Source: an uncultured Spirochaetaceae bacterium (GTDB lineage: Bacteria; Spirochaetota; Spirochaetia; Sphaerochaetales; Sphaerochaetaceae). From it: DNA of 5,520 bases. Shown piece by piece: positions 1 to 5,482 of the stretch. A program made the translations under genes and the position numbers. Where the stretch lies: contig CALXON010000178.1 of assembly GCA_944389985.1 (NCBI GenBank), forward strand, positions 1-5,520, given 5' to 3'. The first letter of the stretch is position 1. The number at the start of each line of letters is the position of its first letter. Below the pieces are notes generated by a model. The model did not search any database. It was not told the origin of the DNA and worked only from the letters and a program-made list of their open reading frames with translations.

Positions 1-990
1 CATTATTTCCTCGGATTCTTTGATGTTCTCTGCAGGGATATTGAGCGTATGACAAGGGCATATGACAAGGCGAATTCCTCTCCTTTAGGGGCTGCTGCGA
101 TCACTACATCCGGCTTCCCTGTGGACAGGGACAGGGTCGCTGATCTCATGGGATTCTCGTCAGTCATAGAGAACTCGTTTGATGCTATCGGTGATATTGA
201 TTACGACACCGACACAGCAACAGCTGTCATGATTGCCGCTGTTGATATCGGGCGTGTTGTAACGGACATGGTTCTCTGGGCTACAGAGGAGATGAACATG
301 ATACGCATTGCAGATGGCTACATCTCCACCAGCTCGATCATGCCTCAGAAGAGGAACCCGATAGCCCTTGAGCATCTCAGAAGTTCTCTTTCGATGGTGA
401 AGGGCATGTGCGCGACTGTCATCGACGGCTATTTCAAGAGTCCGTATGGAGACATCTCTGATCATGAGGACATCGATCCTGTCATGGTTCAGGCCCTTGA
501 ACTCTTCATCAAGAACATAAGGATCCTCAGAAGTGTCATCGCAACTCTTGATGTGAACAAGGAACTTCTTGAGAAGCGCGCTCATGAAAGCTTCTCCGTA
601 GTCACGGAAATGGCTGATACGATTGTCAGGATAACACCGCTTGCTTTCAGGACCGCACATCATATAGTGGCGACACTGGTCAAGGAAGCCGAGGCGAAAG
701 GCTATAATCTCAAGCAGATTGACGAGGCTTTCTTCCGTAAGGTCTATACAGAGGTCACAGGGGAGGAGTTCTCAGGAGATTTCCAGCAGATTGCCTTGAG
801 TATGGATCCCGTACACTTCGTGAAGATAAGGAATGTATATGGGGGTGTCGGACCGGAAGCCATGGAGGCCATGATCAGAACCTCGGAGACCAAGCTTGAT
901 AAATGGATCACCTGGATTGACGGTACGGAGAAACATCTGGATAATGCGATAAAAAAACGGAAAGATGCTGTAGAATCAATATATAAATAA
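1..990 (+). CDS. Argininosuccinate-lyase-family lyase (fumarate-releasing), 5' end outside the window
   Basis: The frame is open from the first base, so this is a 3' fragment of 329 codons; the family is usually 450-500 residues, leaving about 150 N-terminal residues missing. Seen, numbering from the window edge: NSSPLGAAA at 25-33, ENSFDAIGDIDY at 57-68 and the superfamily signature SSIMPQKRNP at 111-120, whose loop carries the catalytic serine in this superfamily. Members remove fumarate from an N-substituted aspartate or from succinyl compounds by beta-elimination, as cytoplasmic homotetramers. It is not a standard ArgH: canonical NSLDAVSDRDF is here NSFDAIGDIDY (Arg replaced by Ile66), GSSIMPQKKNPD is TSSIMPQKRNPI, and the usual YN(K/R)DxQEDK stretch is replaced by SPYGDISDHEDIDP at 147-160. 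That pattern fits the ArgH-like paralog clade, so the substrate is probably not argininosuccinate (inference). The first in-frame ATG, at base 49, is internal. The regulator gene follows after 19 bases, suggesting an operon. Confidence 0.88.
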   Translation, partial: HYFLGFFDVLCRDIERMTRAYDKANSSPLGAAAITTSGFPVDRDRVADLMGFSSVIENSFDAIGDIDYDTDTATAVMIAAVDIGRVVTDMVLWATEEMNMIRIADGYISTSSIMPQKRNPIALEHLRSSLSMVKGMCATVIDGYFKSPYGDISDHEDIDPVMVQALELFIKNIRILRSVIATLDVNKELLEKRAHESFSVVTEMADTIVRITPLAFRTAHHIVATLVKEAEAKGYNLKQIDEAFFRKVYTEVTGEEFSGDFQQIALSMDPVHFVKIRNVYGGVGPEAMEAMIRTSETKLDKWITWIDGTEKHLDNAIKKRKDAVESIYK

Positions 991-1009
991 ACAGCAATCA
1001 AGGTATTTT

Positions 1010-1657
1010 ATGGCACAGACTCTTAGCGATAAGGCTTATTGTGGAATAAAGAAGCTGATCAAGGAAGGGAAATACCTCCCGGGTATGCCCCTTCCTGAAC
1101 AGGAGCTTTCAGATATTCTGGGAATGAGCCGCACACCCATCAGGGAAGCTTTGCAGAGGCTTCAGGAAGAGATGATCGTGGATGTCAAACCACGGATGGG
1201 AGCTGTAGTTGCGACTCTTGATCTCTCACAGTTATGCAACCTTTATGAGGCAAGGGAAGCTATAGAGGGAATGGTCGCGAGACTGAACTGCCGTAAGACA
1301 AATAATGTCAGTGTATATCGACAGCTTCTTGCCGATTATACTGAAGTCCAGAAACTGCCTGATGAAGAGGAGCGGAGGGTGGCGTTCGATGAGATAAATG
1401 ACAGATTCATCTCGACTCTTGCCGCGGGATGTGTGAACCCTTTCCTGGCGAAGCTCTATCTTTCGATTCAGGAAAAGGTCCACTCACTTCACCGGGTCTC
1501 ACATCTTATTCCCATCTTCCCTGATATAGGAGCGATGGAAAGGATGAAGGTCCTTGAGGCTATAGCGGACAAAGATGAGCAGAGAGCTGAGGATCTGGCA
1601 AGATATCGTATAAGATGCTGCTTGAAACGTATTCTTGATGCAGCCATGCCACATTGA
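1010..1657 (+). CDS. GntR-family transcriptional regulator, FadR/FCD subfamily
   Basis: This is a 215-residue DNA-binding regulator, normal length for the subfamily. An N-terminal winged helix-turn-helix covers about residues 5-70, with the GntR signature LPEQELSDILGMSRTPIREAL at 28-48 and RL at 50-51. An all-helical FCD effector domain covers about 75-210, beginning LYEAREAIEGMVARL. FCD proteins bind small carboxylates or acyl compounds, often through a metal held by an Asp and three His. Here the first His position reads DRFI (I134 for H), the EH position reads ER (R178) and the last His position falls at about R200, so the usual metal site appears lost. The start is ATG 1010, preceded by a modest AAGG at 1000-1003 with six bases between. 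The gene lies between a lyase and malic enzyme with 19-base gaps on both sides, so it probably controls this operon. No convincing operator palindrome was seen in the short upstream gap. Confidence 0.93.
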   Translation: MAQTLSDKAYCGIKKLIKEGKYLPGMPLPEQELSDILGMSRTPIREALQRLQEEMIVDVKPRMGAVVATLDLSQLCNLYEAREAIEGMVARLNCRKTNNVSVYRQLLADYTEVQKLPDEEERRVAFDEINDRFISTLAAGCVNPFLAKLYLSIQEKVHSLHRVSHLIPIFPDIGAMERMKVLEAIADKDEQRAEDLARYRIRCCLKRILDAAMPH

Positions 1658-1663
1658 GGAATT

Positions 1664-1670
1664 AGGAGGA
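1664..1670 (+). promoter_or_regulatory. Ribosome binding site that sets the malic enzyme start
   Basis: AGGAGGA lies six bases before ATG 1677, the strongest Shine-Dalgarno in the window. It selects this ATG over an in-frame ATG at 1635 that lies inside the regulator gene and would add 14 residues unlike the family. Confidence 0.85.
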
Positions 1671-1676
1671 TCACAA

Positions 1677-2960
1677 ATGGACGAATTAGAGAAGAGAGCG
1701 CTTGAGTATCATTCAAGGGACGGAGTGCCTGGAAAGGTATCGGTCGTTCCGACAAAGCCATGTGCAACGGCAGATGATCTTGCGCTTGCATATACACCTG
1801 GAGTTGCAAAGCCCGTACTCAAGATCGCCGAGAACAGCGAGGACGCATACAAATACACGTCAAAAGGTAATCTCGTGGCTGTCATCTCGAATGGAACTGC
1901 GATCCTCGGCCTTGGTAACAGAGGTGCGCTCGCATCGAAGCCTGTTATGGAAGGAAAGGGTGTTCTCTTCAAGAGATTCTCTGATATCGATGTCTTTGAT
2001 ATCGAGGTCAATGAGAAGGATCCTGAGAAGCTTGTCGACATTGTCGCAGCGATCTCTCCCACATTCGGAGGAATTAACCTTGAGGATATCAAGGGACCCG
2101 AGTGCTTCTATATCGAGAGAGAGCTGATCAAGCGCTGTGACATCCCTGTGTTCCATGATGACCAGCATGGTACAGCAATCATTGCCACCGCAGGACTGAT
2201 GAACGCTGCCGAGATAACAGGACGCAAGCTCTCTGACATGAAGGTCGTCGTCAATGGCGCAGGTGCTGCAGGAGTCTCCTGTGCGAGAATGTTCATCGCA
2301 GCTGGCGTGAAGAAGGAGAATGTCATAGCACTCGACAGCAAGGGCGTGATCTACAAAGGCAGGGAGGGACTCAGTCCTGAGAAGGAGGAGCTTGCTGCCG
2401 ATACTGACAAGAGAACACTTGCAGATGCTGTGAAGGGAGCAGATGTCTTCATGGGTCTCTCTGTTGCGGGCTGTCTGACAAAGGATATGCTCAGAAGCAT
2501 GGCTGACAATCCGATAGTGTTTGCGATGGCCAATCCTGATCCCGAGATCACATACACAGATGCCATGGATGCACGCTCCGATGTGATCATGGCGACAGGG
2601 CGTTCAGATTATCCGAATCAGATAAACAATGTGCTGGGCTTCCCGTTCATCTTCAGAGGAGCTCTTGATGTCAGAGCATCAAGAATCACAGAGAACATGA
2701 AGATGGCTGCGGCAAAGGCTCTTGCCGAACTTGCTCATGAACCGGTAACGGAAGAGGTGAGAAAGGCATATGGTGGAGAGGACTTCTCCTTCGGAAGGAA
2801 CTACATCGTACCGAAACCGTTTGATCCGAGAGTTATCGAGTATGAGGCGGTTGCAGTTGCAAAAGCCGCAGTAGAGGACGGTGTGGCAGCTCAGCCCATA
2901 ACAGACTGGGAAGCATACAGAAAGTCACTCAAAGAGAGAATGGCGAAGTACTGGAAGTGA
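1677..2960 (+). CDS. Malic enzyme, short single-domain form (malate to pyruvate)
   Basis: This 427-residue cytoplasmic enzyme oxidatively decarboxylates (S)-malate to pyruvate and CO2 with NAD+ or NADP+ and a divalent metal. Seen: catalytic Tyr39 in AYTPGV; catalytic-type Lys94 in PVMEGKGVLFKRF; metal ligands Glu136-Asp137 in INLEDIKGPE and Asp162 in FHDDQHGTA; Rossmann loop GAGAAG at 194-199; MANPDPE at 284-290; and the conserved TGRSDYPNQINN at 307-318. It is the length of stand-alone bacterial malic enzymes (YtsJ/MaeA-like) and lacks the phosphotransacetylase-like C-terminal domain of E. coli MaeB. Asp220 at the end of the second Rossmann strand does not settle cofactor choice, since both NAD and NADP enzymes carry it. 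The start is set by AGGAGGA six bases upstream. It is the last gene of the lyase-regulator-malic enzyme run; a terminator begins seven bases after the stop codon. The gene is complete with no oddities. Confidence 0.96.
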   Translation: MDELEKRALEYHSRDGVPGKVSVVPTKPCATADDLALAYTPGVAKPVLKIAENSEDAYKYTSKGNLVAVISNGTAILGLGNRGALASKPVMEGKGVLFKRFSDIDVFDIEVNEKDPEKLVDIVAAISPTFGGINLEDIKGPECFYIERELIKRCDIPVFHDDQHGTAIIATAGLMNAAEITGRKLSDMKVVVNGAGAAGVSCARMFIAAGVKKENVIALDSKGVIYKGREGLSPEKEELAADTDKRTLADAVKGADVFMGLSVAGCLTKDMLRSMADNPIVFAMANPDPEITYTDAMDARSDVIMATGRSDYPNQINNVLGFPFIFRGALDVRASRITENMKMAAAKALAELAHEPVTEEVRKAYGGEDFSFGRNYIVPKPFDPRVIEYEAVAVAKAAVEDGVAAQPITDWEAYRKSLKERMAKYWK

Positions 2961-2967
2961 GATGAAT

Positions 2968-3006
2968 GCCGCTACGGTCTGGAGATCAGCTGTAGCGGCT
3001 TTCTTT
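2968..3006 (+). terminator. Rho-independent terminator after malic enzyme
   Basis: GCCGCTAC (2968-2975) pairs perfectly with GTAGCGGC (2992-2999), and TTTCTTT follows at 3000-3006. The 16-base loop can add an inner CTG/CAG pairing (2979-2981 with 2987-2989). It begins just after the malic enzyme stop and separates that operon from the M20 gene. The -35 zone of the next promoter falls inside its right arm. Confidence 0.88.
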
Positions 3007-3011
3007 CCGGT

Positions 3012-3019
3012 GCTATAAT
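3012..3019 (+). promoter_or_regulatory. Extended -10 promoter element of the M20 gene
   Basis: The perfect consensus TATAAT at 3014-3019 is preceded by T-G-C, the TGn of an extended -10. A good -35 is absent: 17 bases upstream lies TGTAGC (2991-2996), inside the terminator stem. Extended -10 promoters often work without a strong -35. The expected start of transcription is base 3026 or 3027, that is, at the ATG itself. Confidence 0.62.
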
Positions 3020-3026
3020 CCTGAAT

Positions 3027-4268
3027 ATGGACAGCATGAATTATGCAGAGAGCCTTGCCAGAATGGTGAGGTGCATGACTATAAGCGAGAAGGGGAAGAG
3101 TGCCAGTCCCGCATTCTATGAGATGAAAGCGGTGATGATGGCATTGTTCCCTTCTGTTTTCTCAACCCTTGAGTATTTCGATTTCTCAGGTTCCATGATG
3201 CTGAAATGGAAAGGCCGGGACAGTTTAAATCCTGTGATGCTCATGGCCCATCAGGACGTTGTCGATGCAGGGGATGGCTGGAGTCATGATCCGTTCGGAG
3301 GCGAGATAGCAGATGGACGCGTATGGGGCCGTGGCTCTCTTGATACCAAATGTTCCCTTTTTGCGATATTCCAGGTTGCAGAGGAGCTTATCAAAGAGAA
3401 CTTCGTTCCTGCTCACGATGTCTATATAACATCATCGTGTGATGAGGAGGTTGGAGGAACTGGTGCACACTCAATTGCTGATTACCTGAAAGAACGCGGG
3501 GTGCGTTTCTCTCTCATCCTTGATGAGGGAGGGTGTCTGAAGCGCAATCTCTTCCCTGATTGTGACATGCTGTTTGCAGCCATCGGCTGTGGGGAGAAGG
3601 GAAGTGCGACATTACGTCTTACGGCAAGGAGCATAGGTGGTCATGCGGCGAATGCCTCTTCTGACAACCCTGTCCTGCGTCTTGCAAGATTCATCTCATA
3701 CCTCGATACAGGATCTGTTCTGGGATCATTCAGGAGCCCGACTGCAGAAGAGATGCAGAGACGTATTTCAGAATTCACAGGAAAAGCACCAGAGAATGCC
3801 GATGACGGAGTGTCGGTCTCATACACGATGATCCAGGGTTCTGACAGTCCTTCGAAGGTCCCTGAGGAGGCTCATGTCATCATCAATGCAAGGTTCCCGG
3901 ATGCATATACCCCGGAAACTCTTTGTGAGAAGATCACATCCCTTGCTTCCCCTTACAGCATAGAGGTGAAGCTTGAGAACGGAAGGAAGGCAAGTCCTGT
4001 ATCATCATATGAATCTGATTCATTCAGGTTCCTTGAGAAAGTTGTGGCGAAGGTCTATCCGGAAGCAATTCCCGTTCCGTTCATACTCGGTGGGGGAACG
4101 GATTCTCGGAACTATTCAGAGGTTTCCGATGACATCTACAGATTCCTCCCCATGATAGTAGAACCTGATCAGCAGAGAAGGGTACATGGAATCGACGAGA
4201 ACATAACCATAGAGAGACTGGGAGAACTTGTATCATTCTTCAAGACGCTGATTTCAGATCTGGAATGA
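3027..4268 (+). CDS. M20-family metallohydrolase (CPS1/PM20D1-like peptidase or N-acyl-amino-acid hydrolase)
   Basis: This 413-residue protein has no signal peptide or membrane segment, so it is probably cytoplasmic. M20 enzymes use two zinc ions to hydrolyse the amide bond of N-acyl amino acids or short peptides. Zinc-site motifs in order: MAHQDVV (His75, Asp77), GRGSLDTK (bridging Asp106), SCDEEVGG (catalytic Glu140, ligand Glu141), LDEGG (Asp166) and RRVHGIDE (His387). The lid/dimerisation domain carries GGHAA (His206), and a GGGTDSRNY motif sits at 355-363; this GGTDSR form with WSHDPFGG and WGRG is typical of the CPS1/PM20D1 branch. Substrate is not determinable; carboxypeptidase, aminoacylase or dipeptidase activity are all possible. 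ATG 3027 is chosen as the first in-frame start after the promoter; ATG 3036 is the alternative. No Shine-Dalgarno precedes either, and the promoter position suggests a leaderless mRNA. The stop codon ends two bases before a convergent tRNA. Confidence 0.92.
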   Translation: MDSMNYAESLARMVRCMTISEKGKSASPAFYEMKAVMMALFPSVFSTLEYFDFSGSMMLKWKGRDSLNPVMLMAHQDVVDAGDGWSHDPFGGEIADGRVWGRGSLDTKCSLFAIFQVAEELIKENFVPAHDVYITSSCDEEVGGTGAHSIADYLKERGVRFSLILDEGGCLKRNLFPDCDMLFAAIGCGEKGSATLRLTARSIGGHAANASSDNPVLRLARFISYLDTGSVLGSFRSPTAEEMQRRISEFTGKAPENADDGVSVSYTMIQGSDSPSKVPEEAHVIINARFPDAYTPETLCEKITSLASPYSIEVKLENGRKASPVSSYESDSFRFLEKVVAKVYPEAIPVPFILGGGTDSRNYSEVSDDIYRFLPMIVEPDQQRRVHGIDENITIERLGELVSFFKTLISDLE

Positions 4269-4270
4269 TG

Positions 4271-4342
4271 TACGCCCAGGCGGAATCGAACCGCCATCCT
4301 TCCCTCCGGAGGGGAATGCACTATCCATTATGCTATGGGCGC
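4271..4342 (-). tRNA. tRNA-Arg, anticodon CCG
   Basis: A 72-base cloverleaf reads on the minus strand. The acceptor stem is GCGCCCA with TGGGCGT, six Watson-Crick pairs plus a G-T at position 1-72. The D arm is GCAT/GTGC with loop AATGGATA, containing the A20 that arginine identity needs. The anticodon stem is TTCCC/GGGAA with loop CTCCGGA, giving anticodon CCG (decodes CGG). The variable loop is GGAT, and the T arm is GGCGG/CCGCC with loop TTCGATT. The discriminator is A at 4271 and CCA is not encoded (the next bases read CAT), so CCA must be added by nucleotidyltransferase. The gene converges on the M20 gene with a two-base gap, and no T-run terminator is visible downstream, inside the M20 coding end. 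Confidence 0.97.
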
Positions 4343-4351
4343 TTAGGGTGT

Positions 4352-4381
4352 TATATAAGATTATGTGAGATTATATAGCAA
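4352..4381 (-). promoter_or_regulatory. Probable promoter of tRNA-Arg
   Basis: On the minus strand TTGCTA (4376-4381) is followed after 18 bases by TATATA (4352-4357), which ends nine bases before the tRNA and implies a leader of two or three bases. A perfect TATAAT (4370-4375) also lies here but has no good -35 and would give a leader of about 20 bases. Both readings support a promoter in this AT-rich stretch; which box is used is open. Confidence 0.5.
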
Positions 4382-4450
4382 TATGTAATTAAATAGCCAC
4401 CGCTTTATCGGATATTTTTCGCACCATAGGTCTAATAAAATCCCAATTTA

Positions 4451-4476
4451 ATCCCAGTATTTTTTTTTACTGGGAT
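4451..4476 (-). terminator. Nine-bp hairpin with an all-T/A loop, possible terminator of the Abi-type gene
   Basis: ATCCCAGTA (4451-4459) and TACTGGGAT (4468-4476) are perfect inverted repeats around eight T (eight A on the minus strand). It lies 20 bases beyond the stop codon of the Abi-type gene. After the hairpin the minus strand reads TAAATT rather than a clean T-run, so it is not a textbook terminator. A second AATCCCA at 4439-4445 (minus TGGGATT, followed by TTATT) could pair with the same first arm and would be followed by a better T-run. Terminator is the likeliest role; a small structured RNA element is possible. Confidence 0.5.
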
Positions 4477-4496
4477 GAAATCTGTATTTTGGTCAG

Positions 4497-5427
4497 TCAA
4501 TCACTTTCTTGAATCTCATCTAGAAGATCCCATATGCTCATTCCGGGAGGGAAGCCCATCTGTTCTTCTTTGAGATTTAAGTCCTGCATAACTTGTCCTA
4601 TGTTTTTCACATACGCATATGATTCTGTTTTCCTATGTATCATTTCAGCAAGGTAACAGATGATAACCATTATGTTGTAAAAGCCATCAGGTTTATCGAG
4701 GTTGAACAGCCTCTGATATTTAGGTAATGCGATCTTTTTCGGGTAAACAAAATTACCGAATCGTTCTATACCGTAGATCCTGTTATGGTGTGCGCATCTG
4801 TTACGCACCTTAGAGAGTGTGCGTATCCATGTCTCAAGAACCTTCTCTGATACTCCAAAATGTGATGCAATCTCTTTTTTGTCTGAGAGCTTCACATAAT
4901 CTGCGAACCATCTGGACACCTCTCCTATACTCATAATCTCAACCATCATCCAGATAGGAGGGATCGGGTTCTTGTACCTTTTATGGAACAAACGTATGAA
5001 ATCGTCTTTGGAATGGCAATCATCTTTCTCAAGTTTTTTGATTGCCTCAACAAATTTATCGAGACTGCACCCAAAGTTATGGAAACTGTATGGAAACGGT
5101 CCTTGGTTTTTTTGCAAGCGTATATGCAAAGACGGAACGAAAAGCAATCTCAATATATCCGATGGTGGCGAATGTAAGCGATCTGATAACAGTATCGCCA
5201 AAGTATTCTCTTTGTATTTCTCCAAATGATGTTCCTGTTATGAACCTGTGTGTAGGGTAGCAGGAAGGGTCATAATGTCTGAACCAGTATCCTTCCAGCC
5301 TATAGTAGTTGTTGAAGAGCAGAATATCCCTCACAGTCTTCTCTGGGAGATTTTCAGGAAAGATCATACCCCTCGATTTCAGGATAGAAATTTGCTCTTC
5401 TATTGTTATAGCCGGTTTAATAAGGCT
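4497..5427 (-). pseudogene. Abi_2 family (AbiD/AbiF-like) HEPN ribonuclease gene, frame-disrupted
   Basis: Read with one base removed at 5107-5113, the minus strand gives a continuous 309-residue protein close to the usual length of this abortive-infection family. Numbering from the codon at 5427: KPAITIEEQISILKSRG at 4-20, NNYYRLEGYW at 39-48, FITGTSFGEI at 62-71, YIEIAFRSVFAYTLAK at 91-106, then after the break GPFPYSFHNF, PIPPIWMMVEIMSIGEVSRW at 154-173, and VRNRCAHHNRIYG at 207-219. R208-N209...H213 is the HEPN RNxxxH motif of metal-independent RNases, so the catalytic site is intact. Family members are abortive-infection or toxin-antitoxin effectors acting on RNA in the cytoplasm; some AbiF relatives work with a non-coding RNA. 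No ATG, GTG or TTG lies between the in-frame TAG at 5428-5430 and the conserved N-terminus; the first ATG, at 5367, would cut about 20 conserved residues. It is AT-richer than its neighbours, which fits acquisition by transfer. It may be dead, phase-variable or misassembled. Confidence 0.85.
5107..5113 (-). other. Frameshift site: run of seven T (seven A on the coding strand) in the Abi-type gene
   Basis: On the minus strand the N-terminal frame reads GCA AAA AAA CCA and stops at a TAA about ten codons later, while the C-terminal frame reads CAA AAA AAC CAA GGA CCG. Deleting one A gives Ala-Lys-Asn-Gln-Gly-Pro-Phe, which joins AYTL to GPFPYSFHNF as in intact Abi_2 proteins. The change needed is +1 (or -2), not -1. 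Confidence 0.85.
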
Positions 5428-5455
5428 CTATACAGAAAACTGTGGGAAGCAACAA
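5427..5455 (-). promoter_or_regulatory. Possible promoter at the start of the Abi-type gene
   Basis: On the minus strand TTGTTG (5450-5455) and TATAGA (5427-5432) are separated by exactly 17 bases. The -10 matches the consensus at four of six positions. Transcription would start near 5420, almost at the first conserved codons of the Abi-type gene. The match is modest and could be chance. Confidence 0.25.
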
Positions 5456-5482
5456 AAGATAGATAAGGGAAAGCAGACAAAG
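5444..5482. repeat. Imperfect direct repeat in a purine-rich tract
   Basis: GGGAAGCAACAAAAG (5444-5458) and GGGAAAGCAGACAAAG (5467-5482) are near-copies 23 bases apart in a stretch that is almost all purine plus C on the plus strand. It lies upstream of the Abi-type gene on its coding strand, where such genes can carry a regulatory or partner RNA. No stable fold was recognised. The function is unknown. Confidence 0.35.

Noticed and set aside
49..990. Lyase gene starting at ATG 49
   Set aside because: The frame is open and family-like from base 1 (HYFLGFFDVL matches the helix after the THLQ region), so ATG 49 is an internal Met and the gene begins outside the window.
1635..1676. In-frame upstream start for malic enzyme
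   Set aside because: It lies inside the regulator gene, has no ribosome binding site and adds residues foreign to the family; AGGAGGA clearly marks ATG 1677.
4271..4342. tRNA-Arg as attachment site of an integrated element carrying the Abi-type gene
   Set aside because: Elements usually insert at the tRNA 3' end, which here faces the M20 gene; the Abi-type gene is on the 5' side, no integrase is visible and no second copy of the tRNA 3' end was seen in the window.
4497..5225. An intact 242-residue protein starting at ATG 5225 (minus strand)
   Set aside because: Residues before the GPFPYSFHNF segment are out-of-frame translation of the Abi_2 N-terminal region; the conserved N-terminal third is in another frame, so this is a fragment of a frame-broken gene.
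4972..5466. Plus-strand reading frames opposite the Abi-type gene
   Set aside because: They are low-complexity translations antisense to strongly conserved coding sequence, with no recognisable domain or ribosome binding site.
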